A DNA stretch of 64,000 nucleotides. Source: Hymenopus coronatus. Its lineage: Eukaryota; Arthropoda; Insecta; Mantodea; Hymenopodidae. Where the stretch lies: the NCBI GenBank assembly GCA_030762935.1, contig CM060888.1, positions 116,199,468-116,263,467 on the forward strand. Reading direction: 5' to 3'. A model generated the notes under the pieces. It saw only the letters and a program-made list of their open reading frames with translations. It was not told where the DNA came from and searched no databases. The translations under genes and the position numbers were made by a program. Below are positions 44,856 through 55,953 of this stretch, piece after piece. Numbering within the stretch: the first letter of the stretch is position 1; each line of letters begins with the position of its first letter.

Positions 44856-45148
44856 ACTAAAACGAACATCTATGTTCGCATACGAATCTGGTTTTACTTT
44901 TAGGAATCTGAATTTCAAGCGCAGTTCATACTTTTCAACCAATTCCAATAAAACGTTCCTATTCATTGATATCCTAATAATTTCCTGTAGTATGAAATAA
45001 TGAAAATATGAGATAATAGTGTATACCATCTAGAAGATGAATAATTTCTATAGGCCATGGAAATTACAAGGGCCATCCTTTAAGCACGTGACGAGCGCTG
45101 GAGTTTCTCCTAATCAAGATATCCATACCCGCATGTTTGTTGTGTTTT
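44856..45148. other. Spacer, nothing recognised
   Basis: No supported features. Confidence 0.5.
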
Positions 45149-46003
45149 ACTTTCTCTACACGTACTATGTACATAGTGTGTAGAGCAGATATTGTATTGC
45201 AACAAAAAATTCGATACCGAGATTTCACATGTTTTGGGTCTCCCTGGATCCAAAAAAAAAAAAAAAGAAGCATTTTTGGGAAAAGGTCCCTGTGTGTGTG
45301 TGTGTACGTGTGCGTATGTGTGTGTGTGTGTATGTGGACAGAATAGCTAAAAAACGAGAGGACCTTAAATACCAAACTTGATATTTAATTTTGGAATCTT
45401 CCAAGGATGCGGTACAAAGATTTTCAACCACCCCATACATGGAAAAATTGTTGAAAATTTTGATTTTCTCAAAAATGGCTCTTACGATTTTATTAAAATA
45501 TCGCATATTAAAGATGTGTAAATGCCAAGTAAGATGTATATCTTGAATTTTCTGGAAATAGCCTCTGAAGACTACTTCTTTATTTTGGATGAATTTTACG
45601 GAATTTTGCATAACTGGCAAACCGTAAAAGGTGGACAAAATTAACTTAACAGAAAATGTAGAGCTCGTTAAAACACGCAATTTAGATATATATCCTTTTT
45701 GTGAAGTGGATCGTTTTTGAGGTATTACTTATTCAAGTTTAAAACACTTATGCTTTTCTCATACGAGAATTTGTCAACTCCTATCCACACAAACAAAGGA
45801 ACTTCCATCACATAGTAATCAGCTTTTGTCTAATATTTTAGACTATGATACTCCCATATTTCCCTTCTACTTACATGGAAGCAAGTAATAAGACTATTTC
45901 TGCTAATTTTTCTCGATAGGCTTGAAGTAAAAAGAAGCATACGCTTTTTAACAATAATTTGTTGCAGACATATAGAAAAAGTCATGTGAATGGAACATAT
46001 CAA
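45149..46003 (+). mobile_element. Family H element, full length
   Basis: Head ACTTTCTCTACACGTACTAT, GT tract 45291-45334, body missing about 20 bp before the CCCCACCC block, tail TATAGAAAAAGTCATGTGAATGG ending CATATCAA. A run of A at 45251-45264 enlarges the 'ccaaaaaaagc' block. Confidence 0.93.
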
Positions 46004-46294
46004 TTTTTGTTTTATTGGAATCCCTCAAACCTGATAGAGAGGACTCTGAGCAAAATTAAGCGGTCTTTCACACCCAATTTAGAATGGGACGCTGAGAACC
46101 ACGGTAGTTACAGAGCGTCCATAAATAACACGCCATTTTCCTTTTTACATAAATTAATTTTTTGAATTTTTTTTTTTTACATAACAGAATTTTACCATAC
46201 GCCAGTTTTCAATGCTTGCATTGTCATTTTTTATTTTTATATATAGTTAACTGATTTTATAAAACAGTTGTACATACTTTATTAGTTAGTGCAC

Positions 46295-46337
<43 letters not shown>

Positions 46338-46804
46338 TTATTGTTAGCACTGGTAAATATCTGATGTTTGAGTATTATCTAATTCGTATCATATATGATG
46401 TATGCATATCCTAAATGCTTATGAAAGGATTAGGTATAATTTATAAAAATATATGTTAATTTATGGCGCCATTAGTGTAGATGCATAAGGATATTCTTCA
46501 GAAAATATTGAAGCAATCATCCCCTATAAGACGCATTATTTATAGGCCAGTTTATAAAGATTTCTCGGTAAGTGTTTAGATTTTTCGAGCACTTTTTTTA
46601 ATAACAACATGCTCCTTTACATGTTTTAGTTTTCTTTAGTGTTATGTTTCTATTGAATCAACTGTGTGTATTTTAAATATGTAACGCTACAAGCATGGAT
46701 GTGGAAAATTGTTACTTCTATTAAGTTAACTACTACATGTTTACAAATTCCAAGGATATTAAATTTATATTAGAAGTTCTCACTTTTTGTGGTATATGGT
46801 CATT
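46004..46804. other. AT-rich interval with (TTA)n
   Basis: (TTA)n at 46293-46337. Otherwise no recognised content. Confidence 0.6.
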
Positions 46805-46930
46805 TTAGGACCAAGATGTACGTACATATTGTATAGAGAAGGTATTGCATTCCATCCCAAATATTTGATACCGAGATTGCACTTGAAATACACATTTGAG
46901 GGTTCCCTGTATCTAATTTTTTTTTTAAAG

Positions 46931-46931
<1 letters not shown>

Positions 46932-46990
<59 letters not shown>
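46932..46990. repeat. (TA)n-(CA)n compound microsatellite
   Basis: About 24 TA units then CA, joined to the mariner end. Confidence 0.95.
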
Positions 46991-47512
46991 GAAGGCCGTT
47001 TTTTTTTTCCAACCTCCGACAGGCTATAAATAAAGGACAAGTTCATAGAAAACAATCATTTTATTACTAAAACTTTTGTACACTTATGGTTACTTTTCAA
47101 CATAATCACCGAAAAGATTGAGATATTTATCGTACCTGTGCACAAATTTTGCAATACCCGCTTCAAAAAATGTTGCTGCCAATGATGCAGCCCGGAACCA
47201 CTATCAATGCAGCTGTTTATTGTGAAACTTTACGACGTTTGCGGAGAGTCATTTAAAACAAATGAAGAGGAATGCTGACTTCAGGAATTGTGTTGATCCA
47301 TGACAACGCTCATCAACACACTGCTGGCACAACCCGTCAGCTCCTTGAACAATCTCAATGGGACATTTTCGATCATCCGCCGCACAATCCTGACCTGGCA
47401 CCCAGCGACTTTCACCTTTTGCCTGAACTAAAAACATGGCCTGGAGGGCAGCACTTTCAAACCAACGAAGATCTTCAAAACAACGCAGTGTTGAACGCCC
47501 GGTTTAACTAAT
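46991..47512. mobile_element. Rearranged mariner element, copy 2
   Basis: The left part is the mariner 3' end on the minus strand (C-terminus SLAATFFEAGIAKFVHRYDK, then FGDYVEK and stop, 47085-47195). The right part, from about 47200, is plus-strand transposase with the catalytic D34D region. The two halves are inverted relative to each other, as in copy 1 at 12366-12925, but the breakpoint differs. Confidence 0.78.
47200..47510 (+). pseudogene. Mariner transposase catalytic fragment
   Basis: YCETLRRLRRVI, a stop, RGMLTSGIVLIHDNAHQHTA (second catalytic Asp), LAPSDFHLLPELK (third catalytic Asp, 34 residues later), GGQHFQTNEDLQNN, then divergence. The N-terminus is absent, and the C-terminus lies on the other strand at 47085-47195. 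Confidence 0.85.
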
Positions 47513-47566
47513 TATGGCACCGCAGGCGGTGACACTGAGAAAGTCATGTGGATAGAACACATCAGA

Positions 47567-48939
47567 TTGTTCCAAACGTATTGCCTAAGTTCAAATAAGA
47601 ATTAGGTAGATTCGTGCAAGGCCCCTGGCATAAATGGGACGTTCTAGCTGTGTTTTTGTAATTAGCCAGATTTTCACATTCACTGACAGCTATAGACCCA
47701 CATGGTGTAAATTGGTTTAGCTTACAGACTTAAGATAGCGCCACGGGAGGAAGCAGGGTGCATCGGGCAAAATGGCAATCAATTTTGCACCGGGACATTC
47801 TTCATCAAAGTGTGACATTCTTTTATGTATAAATAAGAGGAAACAGATTTCCCTCCCTTACGAAGGAATCTGTCTGGTTTCCACGACCCCGAGACGTTAA
47901 TTTCAAATGTGATTATGCGAATATCAACCTGTTAATAACGTGCATTCAGATTGCGGTTGAAATTATCAGTAGTCTTGCAAATATAAATGTAAGCGATACT
48001 CTATAAACTGCACAAGTATATGTATGTATATATATATATATACATATATTATTAGTATACCAAATGAGTGGTAAGAATCTCCCCTATACTGCGCATATTA
48101 GGGGCAATAGTTCAATGGTATAGCTGATCGCGCATGCGAGATGGAAGCAGGTGGCTTCAGGATTTAAGGTGAAGGATGATGTACGTTTAATAGATCAGGA
48201 GCTGTGAAAAAATACAGCAGGATTCGAGGAGGCACAGGACGTTTACTATCAAGAAGTAATGATCAGGGATAAGAAAACCTAAGGGTTTATCCAAAGGTCT
48301 TTCAGCACTCACCTAAACATTGTAAGTCTTGCAGTTTACACCTTTAAATAAAACTGAGCGTTTGTCAGTAAGTCTTACCATTTGAAAAAAGCTTCATGTG
48401 ACTTAGTTATTGGAGCTTTTATAATAAAACCCATGTACCAACATTGCTTTAAGAGAACAGAGTTAGCGTTTCGACATCTCGTCACCAATATCGATTACTG
48501 AAACGGGTGCAACCTTTCCTCTTATTAAATTAAATATGACTTAATGAAGATGAATAAATGTATATATGTTTGATTTATCTATTTAGTTACGCAAATACGC
48601 TAAGATTCATTAATCTGCTTAGGACTTTAAAGTGAATAGATCAATAACCATTACATACAGAATGTAAATACATATGTCAACAACTAGATAATCTCTTCAA
48701 GTTTAGTTCTGTAATAGCTGCTCATTACATATCTGTAAATTTCGCCACTAGGGAGCAGTAACAGCAAAATGGTAGCCACTGAATATTGTCATAACCCACA
48801 TGGGAATTTCTTCCATGGTTAGAGCACACGGCTGTACGATTCAGTGCAAATCCCTAAATGAGATAGAGCTTCATGCTGTTGGGTCACGTGAATACAGGAG
48901 GGCATATAATGAACACTGTTAGGAGCGATTCTGTATTTT
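47567..48939. other. Unassigned DNA with tRNA-like scraps
   Basis: GGGGCAATAGTTCAATGGTA at about 48100-48119 resembles a tRNA A-box region. GGTTAGAGCACACGGCTGTA at about 48819 is another. Neither has a convincing B box or full cloverleaf, so both are read as SINE debris. No coding sequence recognised. Confidence 0.4.
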
Positions 48940-49156
48940 ATTTTTTAATATACAGTTTCGGAGTCTTGTCAGGACTCCTGCACCGTATTCCTTTTTCCTA
49001 TTTTTTCCCTTTTTTCCCCCTCAGGTTCCTACGTTCCCTTTGTTAACCTATATACCGCTTTCTGTTTGATGATACAACACACATTTACAAACACAATGCC
49101 CAAAGTGGGACTCCACGAAGAACCAAAGCGAGGCACTTTAGCGAGCGCGTCTGGAC
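48940..49156 (-). mobile_element. tRNA-derived SINE, family A, copy 3
   Basis: Minus strand: GGTCCAGACGCGCTCGCTAA, CCTCGCTTTGGTTCTTCGTG, then GTTTGTAAATGTGTGTTG, and the tail hairpin GGAGTCCTGACAAGACTCC followed by an A-rich end. The B box is partly lost (GGAGTCCCACTTTG). Confidence 0.8.
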
Positions 49157-49436
49157 CATTTTACGCACATTAACGTTTACTTTGTATCTGATATGATTAT
49201 TATGTAAACATTTTCCGAATTCCCGGAGAGGCTTATCAATCACACTAAATAAATAAGTTAAACCTTCTGTGATTAGGAAGCGAGCCATTTAAGATAATTA
49301 TCAATAAATGTAGCACAAAATCTTACTTTCCCTTTGTACCTGTGAAATACATGCCTACACTTCCCTTTTAAAAATGATGGTAAACACGATATGCTTTCAT
49401 TAATAAAATTTACCAAATTTGAAAAACAATATTGCC

Positions 49437-49565
49437 TTGCCATGGTTACCTAATTCAGTCAGTAGAGCACCTGCCTCTGTATGAAGAGCCCCGGGTTCGA
49501 TTCCCAGCAGGGGTTAGAATTTTTCTCTAGTCAAGAATATTCCCTATCCTTCGCAAGGGTTGGAA
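49437..49565 (+). mobile_element. SINE with family E body and a different tRNA head
   Basis: Head TTCAGTCAGTAGAGCACCTG, B box CCGGGTTCGATTCCC, then the family E body GAATTTTTCTCTAGTCAAGA...TATCC...GGTTGGAAGTATA. The head differs from the GTGGTCGAGTGGTGAGC head at 23247, suggesting tRNA-head exchange. Confidence 0.65.
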
Positions 49566-49774
49566 GTATACATGTTTTGCTGCCTCCTGAATCCAAAAAG
49601 TGTAGTTCTAAAAAGCGCCTTAACTCAAAAAAAAGGTCAAATTAATACCAAACGTAATATTTCAAATTCAATATCTTCAAGATGCGACACGGAAATTTCA
49701 AAGAAAGTCCCGCACATGTCACTACCCTTTACATGGAGCATTCGTTATTTTTATTTTAAAATGGCTATAACAAT
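49566..49774 (+). mobile_element. Family H fragment
   Basis: From ACATGTTTTGCTGCCTCCTG through ACTCAAAAAAAAGGTC to CTACCCTTTACATGGAGC, then broken off where the next copy's head begins. Confidence 0.75.
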
Positions 49775-50904
49775 GTGTGCTCACACGTGTGTGCAAACAA
49801 TGCACATGAAAATGAAATGGTACCGTATTCCACCGAAATATCACCAGAAATATATGTTTTGAGGACCACTGAGTAGGAAAAAAGCCTTTAAAAAAAAGGT
49901 CCATATAGGGAGGTGTGTGTGTGTTCCTTTTTTTTTTTTTTTTTTTTTTTTTTGTAGTGTTTAACGCCTGCTTTTACTACTCTGGCACCGCACGCGATGA
50001 AACTGATGATACATGAAGATGGAGCCCCGGTGGATTGTGATGGCAGGGGAAACCGGAAACCCGGAGAAAACCCGCACCTGCGCCGCTTTATCCACCACAA
50101 ATCTCACATGCGGTCACTTAGGATCGAACACGGTCTGACTACTCGGCTACGCCGCGGCCGCATGTGTGTGTGTGTTTTCCGCTCTAAAACGGAAACACCA
50201 CTAAATACCAAACTTGAAAGTTATATTTAGTATCTTCCAAGCGTACGACTTGAAGATCTTCAAGAAAATTTTCCCACCCCCAACTACCCTTTATATGAAA
50301 AAAAAAATTGAAAAGTTTGTCTTTCTCAAAAATGGTTGTGAAGTATTTCGTTAAAACTACCGCATATCAATGATATTTACATCACAAATAAAATATATAT
50401 CTTGAATTTTTTGAGAATATATATTCTCTGCTATATTCTGATTTAACTTACCTGAAATTTGCATAACTGATAAGCCATAAGAGATGCGCAAAAACTTACC
50501 AAACAATAAACGCAGATCTCATTAAAACGCACAATTTATGGCCTATAATTTTTTCTTGTAGAGTTAACCGTTTTCGAGATATTTGTTGTTTTTGGTTTCA
50601 GTTTTTAACTACGCTGACTGTTCTCATACAGGCAGCCACCTTTCGTTCTGTCTCTCTTGTTTTACTACTGGGCATGCAAAGTGAACCAAACTTCAATAGT
50701 TTCGTATAGCGTTTAAAGGATGTGTCTGTCGCTTTCTCCTATTGTACTCCGCTATTTCCCTACCACTTATAAATCAGCAAGTAATAAAACCATGTTCCTG
50801 AAGTTTATCTTGGTTATAGCGTTATTACTTAAAAAAATAATCCTTTCTAAGAATAGCTAATTTTGGAACAACTAGAGAAGGGCACGTGAATGGAACACAT
50901 CAGA
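49775..50904 (+). mobile_element. Family H element with SINE-B in its GT tract
   Basis: Diverged head (CACACGTGTGTGCAAACAAT), GT tract split at 49912-49927 and 50161-50175 by the SINE, complete body with the 'agagttaaccgttttcgag' subfamily variant, tail CTAGAGAAGGGCACGTGAATGG...ACACATCAGA. Confidence 0.88.
49928..50160 (-). mobile_element. SINE-B copy with poly(A) tail
   Basis: Head at the right (GCGGCCGCGGCGTAGCCGAG on the minus strand), body, end GCAGGCGTTAAACACTAC, then 26 A (T 49928-49953 on the plus strand). GT-rich sequence (TGTGTGTGTGTT..CC) flanks both sides and may include the target duplication. Confidence 0.9.
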
Positions 50905-50910
50905 TTTTTA

Positions 50911-51003
50911 ACTTCTCTAGTACGTAGTTAGAGAAGGTATCTATACCATCCAAAATTCGATACCGAGATTTCACCGGAAATATATGTTTTGGAGTCCCTG
51001 TTA
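50911..51003 (+). mobile_element. Family H head fragment
   Basis: ACTTCTCTAGTACGTAGTTA, GAGAAGGTATC, CGATACCGAGATTTCACCGG, then stops at GTCCCTGTT. Starts seven bases after the end of the previous copy. Confidence 0.85.
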
Positions 51004-51004
51004 A

Positions 51005-51310
51005 AATAGAATGTGTTTCAATCACATAAATTTCTCTAGCAGTTCCACAAACAAACGTTTCTTACAAAAGATTATTCTTTTATTTACTACATCATTTTAA
51101 TCAGGATGAACATTAGCAGAATTTGATACATTATTTGCTTCTTTGTAAGTAATAAGGGAATACACAGGCTAAAGCGCTGGTCAAATCTTTTAAAAACTGA
51201 TTTCTATGTGAAACAATTGAAATGCTGTTCTCTTTGCTTGCTAGGAATGGTTTCTTGTCTGGGAAAAGTTTAAGCATCTTAAACTGAAACCAACAACTCA
51301 ACTCTACAAA
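51005..51310 (-). mobile_element. Family H tail fragment
   Basis: Reversed 3' end (ATGTGTTTCAATCACATAAA, TTTCTCTAGC) through ATTAGCAGAAT and TAAGGGAATACAC to CAACTCTACAAAC. No body or head. Confidence 0.8.
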
Positions 51311-51329
51311 CAAAATTTATGTCGCTATC

Positions 51330-51948
51330 GTCGCTTAAATACCAAACTTGGTATTAAAGTTCAGGATCTTCCAAGGATGCGACACGTAGGTTTTCATGAA
51401 AATACCCCTACTCCAATTTTATTGAAAATTGTTCTAATGATTTTTATTAAATTTAAGATATTTTTATGACAAAGGAAATGTACATCTTCTATTTCCTAAG
51501 AATAGCCTCTGAACACCTCTTCATTCTGAAAGACATTTCTATAACTGGTAAATCGTAAAAGATACACATAAACTTATTATACAAAAAGTAGACTTCATTA
51601 AAACACAGTTCATGCCATACATATATAATAAAACAAATCTGATGTGTTCCTTTCACTTGACTTTCTCTACATCTCTGTAGAACGTTATTTTTAAAAAGCT
51701 TATGCTTCTATTTGCTTCATGCTAATCGAGAAAAATTAGCAGAAATAGTCTTATTACTTGCTTCCTTGAAAGTAGAAGCGAAATAAGAAAATATCATAGG
51801 TTAAAGTGATAGTCAAAAGCTGGTTGCTATGTGACTGAAGTTCCTGTGTTTGTATGGACATGAGTTGACGCATTCCTGTATGAGGAAAGTATGTTTTTCA
51901 AAGCTGAAACCAAAAACTAGGATATCTAAAAAAAACGATTAACTCCGC

Positions 51949-51979
<31 letters not shown>

Positions 51980-52347
51980 GGCATAAATTGTGTGTTTTAA
52001 CATGCTCTACATTCTTTGTGTGGTAAGCTTTTGTCCATCTCTTACGATTTAACACTTATGAAAAATTTCGTAAAATTGATCCAGTATAAAGTATTCTTCA
52101 GAGGCTATTCCCAGAGAATACAAAATATACATTTAATTTGTGAGATAAATATCTTAATATACGGCATTTTAATCAAAATCGTTACAACCGTTTTTAAGAA
52201 AATCAACATTTTTGAAAAAAGTTCCATGTAAAGAGTAGTTGGGGGTCGGGCATTTTCTTGAAAATCTTCGTGTCGCATCCTTGGACAATACCAAATTTAA
52301 ATACCAAGTTTGGTATTTCACGGTCTTTTCGTTTTTGAGCTATGCTG

Positions 52348-52388
<41 letters not shown>

Positions 52389-52875
52389 ACATACACACAC
52401 ATGGACTTTCTTCTAAAAATGCTTTTTTGGATTCAGGGGGTCTGAAAACATATATTTCCGGTGAAACCTCGGTATCGAATTTTTGGGTGCATTACAATAC
52501 CTTCTCTATACACTATGTACATAGTACGCGTAGAGAAAGTAATAATATATAGTTAACCGTTTTTGAGATATTCCGAGTTATTGATTTCAATATTAAGCCA
52601 CTTAAACTTTTCTAAACAGGGAAGATATCTGTCTTTTCGTCTATGTTTTGTTTACTCCTAGCAAGCAGAAAACCGAGACGGCTTTTAAAAAATGCACTAT
52701 CACTTTAAGCTAGTGTATTCCGTTATTTCACATCTACTTGCAAAGAAGCAAACAATAGACCAGTTCTGGTAATGCTTATCTTGATTAGTATGCTGTAGAT
52801 AAAAGAATAACGTTTTGTAAGAAAAATTTGTTTCTAGAACAGTTAGAGAAAGTTATGTGAATGGAGCCCATCAGA
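51330..52875 (+). mobile_element. Family H element Z, split by a nested minus-strand copy
   Basis: Left part 51330-51636 (CTTAAATACCAAACTTGG to ACAGTTCATGCCATACATAT) and right part 52542-52875 (ATATAGTTAACCGTTTTTGA to CCCATCAGA) are adjacent in the consensus. Head missing. Confidence 0.88.
51637..52541 (-). mobile_element. Family H element, full length, nested in Z
   Basis: Reversed tail TCTGATGTGTTCCTTTCACT and ACTTTCTCTAC at the left, head TATGTACATAGTACGCGTAG at the right. Contains a 28-A run at 51949-51976 and a long CA tract at 52350-52404. It interrupts Z at the same consensus position as Y interrupts X (just before the TTTTTCGTGGAGTT block). Confidence 0.94.
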
Positions 52876-53480
52876 TTTGTATGGAGGAAGAGCAAATTTC
52901 AGCATTTCGACTCCCTTAAATAACAGAAACACCCTGTCGCACTAAAAAGTATTATATCGCTTAAGTAGTGTTAAGTGCATTAATTCTTAAATGATATTAC
53001 AAATGTAGGTCCTTTCCTGAGTTTTGTAAACTATAAGGAAAGGATTACAGCTCCTCCACGAAAAAGTACTGAAACTTTTATATTCAAGCTTGTATGCATT
53101 AAGCAATGATGCTTATTAGAGCCATAATTTTTAGAATAGCTGATTTACCACTTTAATTGTTTCCTGGTTCCGATTAACCGATAAATCGGTAACTTGAATG
53201 TCAACCCCCTACGTTCCATTCAAAGACTTTTCCCGACTAATTAGCTCATATATTTGCACTTCTCAGTTTAATGTGGAGAGTAGATGCGGTTGCATTCCTT
53301 TGCTGAAGCATGAAGCTCTGAACATCTTTTCTCATTATGAGCGATGTTTATTTTGTTGTGCAGCTCCTGAGAAGTGACCTCATTATAGCTGTAGCAATGG
53401 CAGCAAACATTCCTGAACGGAACTTTCTCTACAACAGTGCTCCTGTAAGGGTCTTATTCTTCTCAGTAATGCTCATTGTC
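52876..53480. other. Spacer, nothing recognised
   Basis: The 66-codon open frame starting at 53337 overlaps the family H head and has no recognisable content. Confidence 0.5.
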
Positions 53481-54237
53481 ACTTTCTCTACACGTACTAT
53501 GTACACAGAAGGTATTGTACTCCACTCAAACATTTGATATCAAGATTTCGCTGGAAATATATGTTTTAGGGTCCCCTGTATGCAAAAAAAAGTATTTTCA
53601 GAAAAAGGTCTGTGTACACGATAACTCGAAAACGAAAAGTGAGTAAAATACCAAACTGGTATTTAAGTTTAGTATCTTCCAGGGATGCGACACTAAGATT
53701 TTGAGAAAAATTCCCCCAACCCAAACTACCCTTGTCTTGGAACTTTTTTTCCAATATTTTTGTTTTCTCAAAAATGACTACGATTTTGAATAAAATATCG
53801 TATATTAAAGATATTTACTTGACAAATAAAATTTACATCTTTAATTTTATGGGAATAGCCTCTGAAAACAACTTTATTCTGGATGAATTTTACGGAATTT
53901 TGCATAACCACTAAACTTTAAGAGATGGGACAAAAATGTACCACACAAAAAAATGTAGAGCACGTTAAAACACACAATTTATGTTATATACATTTTTTGG
54001 GTGAATTGATCGCTTTTGAGATATTCCTTGTTTTTGATTCCACGTTTAAACAACTTAGACTTTTCTCATACAGGAATTTGTCAACTGCTGTCCATACAAA
54101 CAAAGGAACTTCAGTCACATAACAACCAGCTTTTGACTATCAGTTCAACCTATGGTACTCCCTTATTTCGCCTCTACTTACAAGGAAGCAGAAAATAAGA
54201 CTATGTAGAGAAAGTCATGTGAATGGAACACATGAGA
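53481..54237 (+). mobile_element. Family H element with shortened head and no GT tract
   Basis: ACTTTCTCTACACGTACTAT, then the second half of the palindrome is lost. Only GTCTGTGTACACG remains of the GT tract. About 70 bp are deleted between GGAAGCAGAAAATAAGACTA and TGTAGAGAAAGT. The 3' hairpin is perfect (CATGTG / CACATG). Confidence 0.92.
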
Positions 54238-54758
54238 TTTTTGTTTTTGCTGTTCAGTTTATGAGTGTTCAGGTATAACACTGTACCTGAGAACCAATAC
54301 AATCGTAAGTCCAGAGAATGGAAAATCGAGATTTTGGCACCCTTATTGATAAATAACAATTCTCTTTAGAACTGGCTCTAACATCAGGGCTTCTATGACT
54401 ATTGCTAGTCCACGGAAGATAGTTTGGTTCGTTCCATGCCTACAGTCACTGAGCCTTGGCAAGAATGACGTGCTTACCTTCAATTGTTGACTATGAAATC
54501 GACAATACCAGTCATGTAGTTACATTATTTATTAGTGTGAGATGGCTAGCAGGGGAAGGAAGCTTGTTGAACTTGCTCTATTAAAAGCTAAGGAGATTAT
54601 TATTTATACGGTTTCACTTTGACTCTAATGTTTATCGAAATCTGTTTACGACTTCCTCCTTACATAGCTATTCCAACTTCTTTAATATCCTGATGAGATC
54701 AGAGTATTAATATGATTTTCGTAAAACACTTCATTTTATTTGTAAAATAATGCTAGAA
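54238..54758. other. Spacer, nothing recognised
   Basis: No supported features. Confidence 0.5.
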
Positions 54759-54771
54759 AATACTACTCTGG

Positions 54772-55062
54772 GGTCGTCTCCTTAGCACGGGGGTAGCGTT
54801 GCTACTTACCAAGCGGGAGACCTGGGTTCGATCCCCAGTACCGGCGTGGGGTGCACTTAGCCTCGTAAGGTCCCTGGGGGGCCAATTCAGGAGCTACTTG
54901 ATGGAGAAGTAGCGCATTAACCGGCCGGGGGCGACTCAAGGCGCTGACCACGACTCACCCTCCAATACTGCACCGCATCCATGATGTCTGTAGTGGACCG
55001 AGATGGGGGACGCAGCGGCCGGGCGGTAAGGTTACCCGTGAGCTGTCGTGCCATGGAGTTAT
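54772..55062 (+). mobile_element. SINE-C copy with perfect 13-bp target duplication
   Basis: Head GGTCGTCTCCTTAGCACGGG, B box GGGTTCGATCCCC, GC-rich body, end GTCGTGCCATGGAGTTATA. AATACTACTCTGG stands at 54759-54771 and again at 55063-55075, so the insertion is recent. A short internal deletion removes part of the 'ggctccaggtcattagg' block, and the TAA tail is minimal. Confidence 0.97.
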
Positions 55063-55075
55063 AATACTACTCTGG

Positions 55076-55953
55076 ATTTCCAAATGCTACAGATAAGTTG
55101 TCTCGTCACTTCGGATTCATGTATAAATTATTAAAGGTTTAGAAATAACTCGTGATATTAGCTATATTATTTGCAAGTTATAATCACAATAGTCTCCAAA
55201 TATTTGCATACAAATAAAACAACTAAACAGCTGTTTGTACCTCACTTGACATTTTTATTTCGAGCTGATTAATTCTAATGCATAAAGTGCGGTTCAACAG
55301 ACACTAGAAATAATTAACGCTACTGAAGTTATTGAAAATCCACTCACCTCTAACGAGGAACTTCAGGAAGGTAATACTATAATTTAATTTGCCTGTGATA
55401 AATATGTTCTCATTAGTTGAATTCTAGTCATTTTTTTTTTCAATTTTAGGACTCCTTAATGATGTTTCCGAAAGTTAGCAGCTGGAAATAGCACATTTAA
55501 TTAATGAGTAATTAGGTAAACTTTCTTAAGGATAAGATAATAGCCCCAACATTTTAATCGGTGTTGAATGTACTTCTTTAAAGCTCATTTGTTCACTTTA
55601 CAACATTCTATTGTATTTTACATGTATTCTAAAGAAACTGTCAGTATTAAATGAAGAATTGAATATTTCTCAGGCCTCTGGGGAAATGAATGATGAAAAT
55701 TACTGTAATAAAAATTATAACATTGCTAACTTGACCCTGCGTCATTACAACTACTTGAAAATCCCAAACTTCGTAGCAGCGACCTTGAGATCTTACAAGG
55801 TGACACATCTACATGCTTTCTTACTAATTCCAATGAAAATAAAGGTAAAAAAAAAAAAGTGCCCGCAATCACACAATCTACATCATGCAGTAACTAAATG
55901 GTTGTCTTCCAACACCATAACTTACTAATTCTCAGAGTTTTTATTTGAGGAAG
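55076..55953. other. Unassigned DNA upstream of the transposon pseudogene
   Basis: The open frame 55611-55928 (105 codons) may hold a decayed N-terminal part of the following pseudogene, but no motif proves it. Confidence 0.35.

Larger units (their letters stand above)
46805..47566 (+). mobile_element. Family H element replaced internally by mariner and SINE scraps
   Basis: Head half and first block (GTATAGAGAAGGTATTGC to TCCCTGTATCTAATT, 46805-46925) and terminal end (GAGAAAGTCATGTGGATAG to ACATCAGA, 47537-47566) are family H. Between them are (TA)n, a rearranged mariner and 20-odd bp of SINE-B (GGCACCGCAGGCGGTGACAC). Confidence 0.8.

Noticed and set aside
54772..54860. Functional tRNA gene
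   Set aside because: A/B boxes are present, but the acceptor stem does not pair and a SINE body follows. The same reasoning was applied to all other tRNA-like heads in the window.
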